A program made the position numbers and the translations under genes. A DNA stretch of 64,000 nt, from the NCBI RefSeq assembly GCF_017792385.1, contig NZ_CP051230.1:1-64000 (forward strand), written 5' to 3'. Source of the stretch: Hyphomonas sp. GTDB lineage: Bacteria; Pseudomonadota; Alphaproteobacteria; Caulobacterales; Hyphomonadaceae. Positions 44,144 to 52,963 of this stretch are shown here, in pieces. Under the pieces are notes generated by a model. The model made no database searches and was not told the origin of the DNA. It was given only the letters and a program-made list of their open reading frames with translations. Positions within the stretch are counted from its first letter, which is position 1, and each line of letters begins with the position of its first letter.

Positions 44144-45208
44144 TCAGTTCAGGCTGTACAGGTCCACGCCGGTCTCGCTGCGGTTCACCGAAACATCGCC
44201 GCGATAGATCAGGTAATTCAGATGCGCCAGCGCTTCGCCGGTCGCCATGGACACCTCGTCATCGGCAATCGACCGTCCGAACAGGGTGGTGAAGGTGTCG
44301 ACCGCTTTCATCGGCCCCCGGCCAAGCCGTTGCAGCAGCCGGTCCAGCGCCACATGGTGCCCGTCAATCAGGTGCTGCAGGCGTTTGTGGGCGCCGGTGA
44401 AGGGCTCATTATGGGCCGGCAGGACGAGCACGTCCTCCGGCAGGCGCGCCTTCAGCTTTTCACAACTCTCCAGCCAGTCGAGCAGCGGGTTGGCCGCGGG
44501 CTCGGTCGGGTGCACCGACACATTGGAGGAGATTCTCGGAAGCAACTGGTCCCCCGAGATCACGATGTTCAGGGACGGGCAGAACAGGCTGGCATGTTCC
44601 GGCGAATGGCCGCTGCCGGTGACGACTTCCCAGACCTGTCCGGCCATCTCGAACGTATCGCCATCGACGAGGCGCCGGAACGAATCCGGCAACGGCATCA
44701 CACCGCGTCCAAATCCGCCAAAACGCTCCTTGTACTGGTCGATCTGGGCCTTGTTCCAGCCAGCCTTCAGATAGAAGTCCAGGCCGGCCTTGGGCGCGCT
44801 GCGGCCCGTATCCGACACCAGCATGCGGCAGGTCGTGTATTCCAGCCGGGTCATCCACAATTCGGCACCCCATTTGTGGCACAGCCAACCGGCGGTTCCG
44901 ACATGGTCAGGATGCATGTGGGTCACGATCACGCGCTTGAGCGGTTTCGCCTCGCTGATGCGGTCCGTCAGCAGGCTCCGCCAGGCATCGCGCGTTTCAT
45001 CATATGGAATGCCGGTATCCACGATCGTCCAGCCGTCGCCATCGTCGATCAGCCAGACATTGATGGATTTGAGCGAGAAATGCAGCGGCATGGCCACCCA
45101 GTGCAGGCCGGGGGCGACCTCCTTCATTTCTCCGATTGCCGGCACCGTCTGGCCAAGCGGATATTCGAGGCGCGGCCGTTTCGGCTTGCTGAGTTCTGTA
45201 CCGTCCAT
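44144..45208 (-). CDS. MBL-fold metallo-hydrolase
   Basis: A 354-residue metallo-beta-lactamase-fold hydrolase with the metal motif THMHPDHVG (HxHxDH), a further His in GSGHSPEH, Asp in ISGDQLLP and His in LPAHNEPF. A C-terminal helical extension (about 255-354) resembles that of the hydroxyacylglutathione hydrolase/SdsA-like subgroup. It acts in the cytoplasm (no signal peptide). Substrate unknown; the gap to gntK is 48 bases. Confidence 0.92.
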   Translation of the reverse strand: MDGTELSKPKRPRLEYPLGQTVPAIGEMKEVAPGLHWVAMPLHFSLKSINVWLIDDGDGWTIVDTGIPYDETRDAWRSLLTDRISEAKPLKRVIVTHMHPDHVGTAGWLCHKWGAELWMTRLEYTTCRMLVSDTGRSAPKAGLDFYLKAGWNKAQIDQYKERFGGFGRGVMPLPDSFRRLVDGDTFEMAGQVWEVVTGSGHSPEHASLFCPSLNIVISGDQLLPRISSNVSVHPTEPAANPLLDWLESCEKLKARLPEDVLVLPAHNEPFTGAHKRLQHLIDGHHVALDRLLQRLGRGPMKAVDTFTTLFGRSIADDEVSMATGEALAHLNYLIYRGDVSVNRSETGVDLYSLN

Positions 45209-45256
45209 ATCAGGAGGATACGCAGCTTTTCTCCACCGTCGAGCCGTACCGCAAGG

Positions 45257-45748
45257 TCATGCCTCTGCAAGAATTGCCTGTATCTGCGCCAACAGGACGT
45301 CCGGACGGCCTGTGCCGTCGACCGCCAGAACGTCATCCGGGGGTTGCAACGCCTCCAACTGGCTGTCGAGCAGCGAGACGGGCATGAAATGATCCTGGCG
45401 GGCCGCGATACGCCGCGCCAGTTCCTCTCTCGGCACGTCCAGCAGGACAAACCGGCAGGCCCGTCCGGCTCCAGCGCGCAACCCGTCCTGGACGTAGGGG
45501 GTCAGCGCCGAACAGGCGAGGATGACCCGTGCCTCCGGTCGCGCGGAGACGGCCCGGCACAGGCTGCCGACCCAGTCTGCCCGGTCAGCATCGGTGAGCG
45601 GCGTGCCAGAGGCCATCTTCTGCTTGTTGGCCGCGGAATGATGGTCGTCTGCCTCGGTAAACGGCCATCCTCCGGCCGCAGCGAGCGCTTCGGCGATCGA
45701 CGATTTGCCGCTGCCGGCCACGCCCATGATGATGACGAGGTCCGTCAT
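45257..45748 (-). CDS. gntK: Gluconokinase
   Basis: A 163-residue P-loop kinase that phosphorylates gluconate to 6-phosphogluconate. The Walker A motif is GVAGSGKSS, with EADDHHSAANKQKMASGTPLTD binding substrate and VILACSALT in the core. Its start overlaps the pseudouridine synthase stop (ATGA at 45745-45748). It feeds the Entner-Doudoroff or pentose phosphate pathway; no gluconate transporter lies nearby. Confidence 0.95.
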   Translation of the reverse strand: MTDLVIIMGVAGSGKSSIAEALAAAGGWPFTEADDHHSAANKQKMASGTPLTDADRADWVGSLCRAVSARPEARVILACSALTPYVQDGLRAGAGRACRFVLLDVPREELARRIAARQDHFMPVSLLDSQLEALQPPDDVLAVDGTGRPDVLLAQIQAILAEA

Positions 45749-46761
45749 TTGATGGGCGTGCGCTTGCGCGGTTTCAGCTTCGTACGCTTGAACTTCTCGC
45801 CTTTCAGGGGCGACACCTTCCGGTCCGGTGCAGGGGCGGAGGCCAGTTTGCCGCTGCTGCGTGCGCCGGGCTTGCCGGGACGGGACGAGCGTTCGCCGCG
45901 CGCAGGCCGGTCCAGCCGGGCATCCCGGTCTGACCTGTCCGCTTGCTCGGGCCGTCCGGGCCGATCAGGCCGGTCCGTCCGGGGCTTGCGGGCCCGTGGC
46001 GCCTCGCCCTTCAGCAGGGCGGCGCGTTCCCGGCCACTGATCGGCCGCCATTTGCCCTCGGGCAGGCCTGCCAGTTCCAGCGGTCCGACCCGCACCCGCA
46101 TCAGGTCCACCACGCGCAGATCGACCAGCTGGCACATGCGCCGGATCTGTCGGTTGCGACCTTCCCGCAAGACGAATTTCAGCTCCTGCGGTTTCAGTTG
46201 CTCGACAATGGCGGGCTTCAGCTTGCGCCCATCCAGTTCCAGGCCGTGGCGCAATTTCGCCAGCCGTTCGGGCGTGACCTCGCCCTTGACCTTGACGATA
46301 TACTCCTTGTCGAGCTGGCTTTCGGGGCCGATCACGGCCTTCGCCAGAACACCATCCTCCGACAGGATGAGCAGGCCGCGTGAATCCTTGTCGAGCCGGC
46401 CCAGCGGCGCCAGCTTGTTGTAGCGGCCCGGAATGGCATGACTCTTCCCAGACAAGGACTCAGACGTGATCAGGCGCACCGCCGGGATCTCGTCACCTTC
46501 CGGCGTGCCGGACACAATGCCCACCGGCTTGTGGAAGAGGATGGACAATTGATTGTCGAGCCGGCGGGAGGCCTTCTGCGCCAAGTCCAGCGTCTGGCCG
46601 GTCTCGATCTTCTGGCCGGAAATCGCAGTCTCGCCGTTCACCTTGACGAGGCCCTGTTCGATCAGGGCATCCGCCTCGCGGCGCGAGCACACGCCTTCAA
46701 GCGCCAGCCATTTGTTGATCCGCAAGGGCTCATCGCCGGTATAGGTCTTGGTCCACGCCAT
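45745..46761 (-). CDS. rRNA pseudouridine synthase (RluB/RsuA family)
   Basis: A 338-residue enzyme: an N-terminal S4 RNA-binding domain (INKWLALEGVCSRREADALI) and a pseudouridine synthase core with the catalytic Asp in GRLDKDSRGLLIL, plus GRNRQIRRMC. The last about 85 residues are a basic, low-complexity tail rich in Asp-Arg-Pro units that probably contacts rRNA. ATG 46761 has AGGAGG. The RluB/RsuA type acts on 23S or 16S rRNA; which target is not decidable here. Coupled to gntK. Confidence 0.95.
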   Translation of the reverse strand: MAWTKTYTGDEPLRINKWLALEGVCSRREADALIEQGLVKVNGETAISGQKIETGQTLDLAQKASRRLDNQLSILFHKPVGIVSGTPEGDEIPAVRLITSESLSGKSHAIPGRYNKLAPLGRLDKDSRGLLILSEDGVLAKAVIGPESQLDKEYIVKVKGEVTPERLAKLRHGLELDGRKLKPAIVEQLKPQELKFVLREGRNRQIRRMCQLVDLRVVDLMRVRVGPLELAGLPEGKWRPISGRERAALLKGEAPRARKPRTDRPDRPGRPEQADRSDRDARLDRPARGERSSRPGKPGARSSGKLASAPAPDRKVSPLKGEKFKRTKLKPRKRTPIK

Positions 46762-46884
46762 GACGGGGCGCCTCCTGCACTGTTGCGGCCCGTCTTATCG
46801 GCGTGGCGCGCTGCTCGCAACTCGCGGTCGACAGGCTGGCGCATTTGCGGCATAGGCGGGCGCCCCGTTCGAAGAGCCTGTCCG

Positions 46885-48060
46885 ATGTCTGATCCCCGCG
46901 CTGCCACCCCCGGAATTGCCTTTGCCCTGATCGTTCTGGGCACGATCCTCGGCCTGGCCGGAACCGACCTCGTTCTGCCGGCGGTGCCGTCATTGCCGGA
47001 TACGCTGGGCGGCACCCAGGCAATGGCCCAGCTTGTGCTGGCGGCCTTCGTGGCGGGGGGCTGCATCGGCCTGCTGGCCTTTGGAGAACTGGGCGCCCGC
47101 ATCGACCAGCGATCCCTTCTGGTGGGCTCCCTGGTCGCCTATGCGCTGGTCTCCCTGGCCTGCATGATCGCGCCCAGCCTGCCGGTCCTGGTCGGTCTGC
47201 GCTTCGTTCAGGGCCTCGCCGGATCGGCAGCCGCCGTCTTCGCGCCCGGCATGATCCGGGCCATGTTTCCGGAAGACAAGGCCGTGGGGGCACTGGGTTT
47301 CATGGCCAGCATCGAATCCCTCATCCCCGCCCTCGCGCCCGTGCTCGGCGTCTGGCTGCTGATGGCCTTCGGATGGAAAAGCTCCTTCCTCGCGCTCGGT
47401 GGGCTCAGCCTCGCAGTGGCCGCGTCGGTCGCCCTGCTGCGCCACCGGATGCCGCCACCGCCCTCCACGCGTGCGCCGGGCAGCTATGTCCGGCATCTCA
47501 CCAATCCCGTCTTCCTGCGCTACGCGCTCAGCCAGGCCTTCACTCTTGGCGGGCTGCTGATCTTCGTGTTCGGCGCCCCTGCCATGATCACAAAGGGCAT
47601 GAACGGCAGCCTCAATGACTTCATCATCATGCAGGTGGCAGGCATTACCTTTTTCATCATCGGGTCAAACCTGGCCGGCAAACTGACCCAGCGCTTCGGT
47701 CCGGAAACCATGATCCTGTTCGGCTCGATCCTGTCCGCCTGCGGACTGATCAGCGTTCTGGCCTTCGCCCTGCTCGGCGGCGCGGAACCGCTTGTGCTGG
47801 CAGCGCTGTTCGTCCCGGTTAACCTCGGCCTCGGCTTTCGGGGACCCCCGGGATTCTTCCGCGCCGTCATTGCGGCCCGCGGAGACGATGCGCGTGGATC
47901 CGCCCTGGTACTGGTGGCCATTCTGGTCACGGCGGCTGTCGGAACGGCCCTTGCCGCCCCGGTCGTGACACTTGGCGCAGCCCCGCTGGCGGCCGTCGCC
48001 GCTGCGGTCTCGTGTGCCTCGGTGCTCTGCCTTCTGGCCCTGCCGAAACTGGAGGCCTGA
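46885..48060 (+). CDS. MFS transporter (Bcr/CflA-like)
   Basis: A 391-residue major-facilitator protein with 12 predicted membrane helices. TM1 keeps the drug-exporter-like motif GTDLVLPAVPSLPD, and loop 2-3 has FGELGARIDQRSLLVGS. The closest style is Bcr/CflA multidrug efflux; the substrate is unknown. ATG 46885 fits the first helix, while the longer upstream reading frame runs antisense to the pseudouridine synthase and is not coding. It converges on the acyl-CoA dehydrogenase gene with a 7-base gap. Confidence 0.92.
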   Translation: MSDPRAATPGIAFALIVLGTILGLAGTDLVLPAVPSLPDTLGGTQAMAQLVLAAFVAGGCIGLLAFGELGARIDQRSLLVGSLVAYALVSLACMIAPSLPVLVGLRFVQGLAGSAAAVFAPGMIRAMFPEDKAVGALGFMASIESLIPALAPVLGVWLLMAFGWKSSFLALGGLSLAVAASVALLRHRMPPPPSTRAPGSYVRHLTNPVFLRYALSQAFTLGGLLIFVFGAPAMITKGMNGSLNDFIIMQVAGITFFIIGSNLAGKLTQRFGPETMILFGSILSACGLISVLAFALLGGAEPLVLAALFVPVNLGLGFRGPPGFFRAVIAARGDDARGSALVLVAILVTAAVGTALAAPVVTLGAAPLAAVAAAVSCASVLCLLALPKLEA

Positions 48061-48067
48061 GGCCCGG

Positions 48068-49840
48068 TCAGGCGATGCCGAACAGGGCTTCGCTGTTCTC
48101 GAGGAAGGGGGAGCCGCCATCAGTGATGCCGGACACACGCCCCGGCGCGGTGGCCAGAACCGTCTCTGCAAAGAACCCGGCCAGCGCCAGTTGACGGGCC
48201 CGGAAGCTGCCATCTTCGCTGCGCGCCGCCACTGCGGCCCGCGTCAGGAAGTGGCCGCCAATCACATCCCCCGCCAGCGCCAGATAGGCGGTTGCCCCGG
48301 CAAGCGCCTTGGCCTGATCACGATCCTTCATCGCCTCCAGCATCCAGTCGCTTGCCTCGCGCAGGGCATCTGCCCCGGCGCGAAGACGGTCCGCAATCTG
48401 GACCAGTTGCGGATCGTTCGTGGCGCGCGCATCGGCGGCGGTTGCCTCCACCTCGCCCAGCATGACCCGCATCGACTCGCCATTGGTACCGGTCAGCTTG
48501 CGGCCGACCAGGTCGATGGCCTGAATACCATTCGTGCCCTCGTAAATCGGCGCAATCCGGGAGTCGCGATACAATTGACCAGCCAGCGTCTCATTCATGA
48601 AGCCCATGCCGCCATGGATCTGGACCCCCAGGCTGGCCACATCGACTCCCATGTCCGTACACCAGGCCTTCGCGATCGGCGTCAGCAGGTCTTCGCGCAT
48701 CTTCGCAGCCTTGCGGGTTTCCTCGTCTACAGCCGCCTCGGCCAGATCTGCCGCCACGCCGCACGCATAGCAAATTGACCGAGCGGCAGCGACGCGGGCC
48801 CGCATGGTAGTCAGGGTACGGCGCACATCGGCATGGTGCAGGATCGGGGCAGGCCCGTCCACACCGGACACCTTGCCCTGCTTGCGTTCCTGAGCGTATT
48901 CGAAAGCCGTCTGATAGGCCGCTTCACCGACGGCGACTCCTTCAAGGCCGACATTCAGGCGCGCCGAGTTCATCATCGTGAACATGCAGGCAAGCCCCTT
49001 GTTCTCCTGCCCGATCAGCCAGCCCGTGGCGCCATCATATTCCATGACACAGGTCGGCGAAGCGTGGATGCCCATCTTCTTTTCCAGACCGATGCATTTC
49101 ACGGCATTCCGGTCGCCCAGGCTGCCATCCGGGTTCACCATCACTTTCGGGACGATGAACAGGGAGATGCCGCGAGACCCGGCCGGCGCATCCGGCAGAC
49201 GCGCGAGCACGAGATGGATGATGTTCTCGGCGATGTCATGATCGCCCCAGGTAATGTAGATTTTCTGCCCGCTGATGGCATAGCTGCCATCATCATTCGG
49301 CACCGCCTTGGTCTTCAGCGCGCCGACATCCGAACCGGCCTGCGGCTCGGTCAGATTCATCGTGCCGGTCCAGGTGCCGGCGACGAGATTTGGAAGATAG
49401 GTCTGTTTCTGGTCATCGGTGCCATGTGCGAGCAGGGCCTCGATCGCGCCGAAGCTCAGCATCGGGCAGAGACCGAACGACATGTTCGCAGCGTGGAACA
49501 TTTCCATCACGGCCAGGGCCAGCGCCTTGGGCAGGCCCTGGCCGCCCCATTCTTCCGGCGCCGACAGGCCCATCCAGCCGCCGTCGCGGAACTGGGCATA
49601 GGCGTCTGCAAAGCCCGGCGCCGCCTTCACCCCGTCTTCGGTCAGTTGGGCGCCATGGGCATCTCCGACCATGTTCAACGGGGCCAGAACGTCCCGCGCC
49701 AGCTTGTTCGCTTCTTCCAGGATGGGAGAAATCAGGTCCGGGTCATAATTCGCAAAGGGCGCGAGCCCTTCCAGCCGCGAGACGCCAGCGACGGATTGAA
49801 GGGCGAATGCCATATCGCTCAGCGGGGCATCATATGCCAT
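48068..49840 (-). CDS. Acyl-CoA dehydrogenase (DmdC-like long type)
   Basis: A 590-residue flavoprotein, about 200 residues longer than classic acyl-CoA dehydrogenases, with an N-terminal extension and a C-terminal helical domain, like DmdC (3-methylmercaptopropionyl-CoA dehydrogenase) and related long forms. FAD-binding motifs MNLTEPQAGSDVGAL and YITWGDHD, and the catalytic Glu region YEGTNGIQAIDL. It removes two hydrogens from an acyl-CoA and passes electrons to ETF. The substrate cannot be fixed, although a DMSP-related role is known for this family. ATG 49840 has AGGAG. Confidence 0.94.
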   Translation of the reverse strand: MAYDAPLSDMAFALQSVAGVSRLEGLAPFANYDPDLISPILEEANKLARDVLAPLNMVGDAHGAQLTEDGVKAAPGFADAYAQFRDGGWMGLSAPEEWGGQGLPKALALAVMEMFHAANMSFGLCPMLSFGAIEALLAHGTDDQKQTYLPNLVAGTWTGTMNLTEPQAGSDVGALKTKAVPNDDGSYAISGQKIYITWGDHDIAENIIHLVLARLPDAPAGSRGISLFIVPKVMVNPDGSLGDRNAVKCIGLEKKMGIHASPTCVMEYDGATGWLIGQENKGLACMFTMMNSARLNVGLEGVAVGEAAYQTAFEYAQERKQGKVSGVDGPAPILHHADVRRTLTTMRARVAAARSICYACGVAADLAEAAVDEETRKAAKMREDLLTPIAKAWCTDMGVDVASLGVQIHGGMGFMNETLAGQLYRDSRIAPIYEGTNGIQAIDLVGRKLTGTNGESMRVMLGEVEATAADARATNDPQLVQIADRLRAGADALREASDWMLEAMKDRDQAKALAGATAYLALAGDVIGGHFLTRAAVAARSEDGSFRARQLALAGFFAETVLATAPGRVSGITDGGSPFLENSEALFGIA

Positions 49841-49961
49841 GGATTACTCCTAGAATCTGAATAAGTTATATCCTGCGTGACGTCTAGCGCGGGGATGGCC
49901 CGGCGCCAACTGCGCCCTATAATCACTGGGACGTTTCAAGCAGCACTCCAGGAGACTCATC

Positions 49962-50699
49962 ATGCGCACCACCCTTCTATCCGTATCCCTGCTCGCCCTC
50001 GCCGCCTGCGGCGCGGCCGAGACCACCGCCCCGGCCGCCGAAGCGGAAACCCCGGCGACCGAAACCGCTGAAACCACCGCGGCGCCTGCAGAAACCGCAG
50101 AGCCGGCCCCGGAAATCGGCCCGGCCGGCACCTATGTGCTGGATCCGACTCACGCCTCCCTTACCTGGACCGTCGACCATTTCGGCCTGTCCAGCTACAC
50201 AGCCCGCTTCACCAAGATGGACGCCACCCTGGAATTCAATCCGGACGATGCCAGCGCCACGTCCCTGACCGTCACCGTTGATCCGGCCTCCGTGGAGACC
50301 GACTATCCGGGCGATTACAAGGCCAGCCATGCCGATTCCCCGTACGAATCCTGGAACGCCCAGCTGGCTCAGGACCCGACCTATTTCAATGCCGGCGAGT
50401 ATCCGGAAATTACCTTCACCTCGACCGAAGTCACCCAGACAGGCCCGTCGACCGGCACCGTCACCGGGGACCTCACTTTCCTGGGCGTGACCAAACCGGT
50501 CACCCTCGACGTCATCTACAACGGCACGGCCACGTTCCCCTGGGCGCCCGAACAGCCGAAGATCGGTTTTTCGGCCACGGGATCCCTGACCCGGTCGGAG
50601 TTCGGCCTCGACAAGATGGTGCCGAATCTCGGAGACGAGATTGAACTCACCATCGAGACGGAATTCGTCATGGCGACGCCCGCCACAGACGCCGAATAA
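49962..50699 (+). CDS. YceI-domain lipoprotein
   Basis: A 245-residue lipoprotein (lipobox ALAAC, Cys16) with an Ala/Glu/Thr/Pro linker to residue about 50, then a YceI lipocalin-like beta-barrel (YVLDPTHASLTWTVDHFGLSSY, GDLTFLGVTKPVTLDV, LTRSEFGLD). YceI proteins bind isoprenoid-like molecules in the periplasm. The gene is 18 bases upstream of a b561-YceI fusion, so the two probably act with each other. Ribosome site AGGAG precedes ATG 49962. Confidence 0.94.
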   Translation: MRTTLLSVSLLALAACGAAETTAPAAEAETPATETAETTAAPAETAEPAPEIGPAGTYVLDPTHASLTWTVDHFGLSSYTARFTKMDATLEFNPDDASATSLTVTVDPASVETDYPGDYKASHADSPYESWNAQLAQDPTYFNAGEYPEITFTSTEVTQTGPSTGTVTGDLTFLGVTKPVTLDVIYNGTATFPWAPEQPKIGFSATGSLTRSEFGLDKMVPNLGDEIELTIETEFVMATPATDAE

Positions 50700-50717
50700 T
50701 CCGGACGACAGGACATC

Positions 50718-51917
50718 ATGAAGGCTGAAACCTCCAGATACGCCCTCATCGCCATCACCCTGCACTGGGTGATGGCAGCCCTGCTTCTGTTCATGATCTG
50801 GCTGGGCTGGAACATGGACGATCACGAAGCACGCTATCAGCTGCACAAATCGGTCGGCATCCTCTTGCTGTTCCTGACCGTGGTGCGGGTGATCTGGCGG
50901 GCCATGAACCCGCCACCCCCATTGCCTGAAGAGATGCCGGCCCATGAGAAGCTGGCCTCGCATCTGGTGCATATGGCGTTCTACGGCCTCATGATCCTTC
51001 TGCCGCTGGCCGGCTGGTTGCTGGTCTCAACCTCGAAATTCAAGGTGCCGACCGTTCTGTTCGGCACGATCAGCTGGCCCCACCTGCCCGCGCCGGATTT
51101 CCTGCGCGGCGATCTTGCCCATGCCATTCTGGAAAACATCCATTCGAAAGGTGCCTGGGTCCTGATCATCCTGCTCGGCCTGCATGTGGCCGGCGCGGTG
51201 AAACACGAGATTGGCGGCGAGGAGGGCGTGCTGAAGAAGATGCTGCCCGGCCTGTTTGGCAAGGTCGCCCCGCCGAAAACGGCGCGCGGATATCTTCGCG
51301 CCTTCGGCACAGCCATCATTGCCTTTGCGCTGATCGCACTCATTCCGATTGCCGGATCCGGCCCGTCCGACGCCGCCCCTGCGGAATCCGCCCCCGTCGC
51401 AGAAGGGGAGGCCGACAATCTGTCCCCCAACTGGACCGTCAATTACGAGCAGTCGGAAATCCGCTTTACCGGGGAGTATGACGGAGCCGGGTTTACCGGC
51501 ACATTCGGCGACTGGACGGCAGACATCGAATTCCATCCGGACGACCTTGCGGGCTCTGAAGCCCTCGTCACGGTCCGCACCGCCACCGCAGATGCCGGCA
51601 AGAAGCTCTACAATGACAGCCTGAAGGGCCAGGAATGGTTTGACACGAACACGTTCCCGGAAGCCCGTATCAGGCTGGACAATTTCCGTGAGACCGACAC
51701 CGGCTACACTGCGGACGCAACCATTTCTCTCAAGACCGAACTCGTCACCGTCCCGCTCGACTTTACACTCGACATCGATGGCGACATCGCCACGCTGAAC
51801 GCAACCACGGTCATGAACCGGAAGGCGTTCGATCTTGGTCAGGCCTCGGACCCTGCCGGCACATGGGTGGGTGAGGATGTCACCGTGACGGTCACCGGTA
51901 CGGCCAGCCGCAATTAG
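50718..51917 (+). CDS. Cytochrome b561-YceI fusion protein
   Basis: A 399-residue fusion. Residues 1-180 are a four-helix cytochrome b561 (TLHWVMAALLLFMIWLGW, YQLHKSVGILLLFLTVVRV, HLVHMAFYGLMILLPLAGWLL, LHVAGAVKHEI) with the His ligands for two b hemes. A fifth helix (about 195-215) leads to a periplasmic YceI-like domain (about 238-399; WTVNYEQSEIRFTGEYDG, ISLKTELVTVPLDFTLDI). It suggests redox handling of an isoprenoid or quinone-like ligand at the membrane. It lies in the same operon as the YceI lipoprotein. The fusion is clear from the continuous frame. Confidence 0.94.
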   Translation: MKAETSRYALIAITLHWVMAALLLFMIWLGWNMDDHEARYQLHKSVGILLLFLTVVRVIWRAMNPPPPLPEEMPAHEKLASHLVHMAFYGLMILLPLAGWLLVSTSKFKVPTVLFGTISWPHLPAPDFLRGDLAHAILENIHSKGAWVLIILLGLHVAGAVKHEIGGEEGVLKKMLPGLFGKVAPPKTARGYLRAFGTAIIAFALIALIPIAGSGPSDAAPAESAPVAEGEADNLSPNWTVNYEQSEIRFTGEYDGAGFTGTFGDWTADIEFHPDDLAGSEALVTVRTATADAGKKLYNDSLKGQEWFDTNTFPEARIRLDNFRETDTGYTADATISLKTELVTVPLDFTLDIDGDIATLNATTVMNRKAFDLGQASDPAGTWVGEDVTVTVTGTASRN

Positions 51918-51966
51918 GTGATGCAGCGACTTCCGGGCAGCGCGCGCGGGTGCTAAGGGCGCCCGC

Positions 51967-52905
51967 ATGACTGCCATCGCGCCTCTTCAGCCCGGTCCGA
52001 TCGATCTTGCCGCAAGTTTCCTGCGCAAGGGCGGGCTTGTGGCCATGCCGACAGAAACCGTCTACGGGCTGGCCTGCGACGCTGCCAATCCGGACGCGGT
52101 GGCCCGGCTCTATGCTGCCAAGGGGCGTCCGCACTTCAATCCGCTGATCGCACATGTCGCCACCCTGGACATGGCCCGGCGCGAAGCCGTCTTTTCGGAG
52201 ACCGCTCTGGCCCTTGCCGAACGTTTCTGGCCCGGCCCGCTCACCCTCGTCCTGCCGGTCGCCGAGAGTGGCACTGTGTGTGACCTGGCGCGATCCGGTC
52301 TCGACACGATCGCCATCCGCATGCCCGCCCATCCCGGCGCGCGCCAGCTGATCGCCGCCTTCGGCCGCCCGGTCGTCGCTCCGTCGGCAAACCGGTCCGG
52401 CCATGTCAGCCCGACCCGCGCCGAACACGTCAAGGCAGACCTTGATGGCAAGCTGGACCTGATCCTCGATGGCGGCCCCTGCACACAGGGGATCGAGTCC
52501 ACCATCATGTCCCTGGTCAGCAAACAGCCCGTCCTGCTGCGCGCGGGCGCGGTGGACACGCCGACGCTGGAAGACTTCCTCGGTGTTCCCCTCCAGCGTC
52601 CCGGCAGCGCCGATGGAATTTCTGCGCCCGGCCAGTTGAAAAGCCACTATGCCCCGAACGCCAGGCTTCGCCTCAACGCCGACGCCCCGGAAGCAGGGGA
52701 GGCCTGGCTGGGCTTCGGGCCGGATGTGCATGGCGGCGCAAACCTCTCGCCCACCGGCAGCCTGACCGAAGCGGCCGCCAATCTGTTTGCCTTGCTGCGT
52801 GAACTCGACTCGCGAGCGGACCGCATCGCCGTGGCACGCATTCCCGAAGACGGCCTTGGTGAAGCGATCAATGACCGTCTCGCCCGCGCTGCGCACCGGG
52901 AATGA
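51967..52905 (+). CDS. tsaC: L-threonylcarbamoyladenylate synthase (Sua5 type)
   Basis: A 312-residue enzyme that makes threonylcarbamoyl-AMP from Thr, bicarbonate and ATP for t6A37 of ANN-decoding tRNAs. N-terminal YrdC domain (LRKGGLVAMPTETVYGLACDA, AKGRPHFNPLIAHV, RFWPGPLTLVLP, APSANRSGHVSPT) and a C-terminal Sua5 domain (SPGQLKSHYAPNA-type, here APGQLKSHYAPNARL). Long Sua5 form. There is no strong ribosome site; the start is given by the first ATG that completes the domain. Confidence 0.96.
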   Translation: MTAIAPLQPGPIDLAASFLRKGGLVAMPTETVYGLACDAANPDAVARLYAAKGRPHFNPLIAHVATLDMARREAVFSETALALAERFWPGPLTLVLPVAESGTVCDLARSGLDTIAIRMPAHPGARQLIAAFGRPVVAPSANRSGHVSPTRAEHVKADLDGKLDLILDGGPCTQGIESTIMSLVSKQPVLLRAGAVDTPTLEDFLGVPLQRPGSADGISAPGQLKSHYAPNARLRLNADAPEAGEAWLGFGPDVHGGANLSPTGSLTEAAANLFALLRELDSRADRIAVARIPEDGLGEAINDRLARAAHRE

Positions 52906-52963
52906 GACCGGCTTGCCAGATCGCCCCATCGAATTTTCGCGCGAAAAAGACTAGGCTTGCGCC

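Noticed and set aside
46438..46884. An upstream extension of the MFS transporter
   Set aside because: The added residues are antisense to the pseudouridine synthase and do not form a membrane helix; TM1 fits the ATG at 46885.
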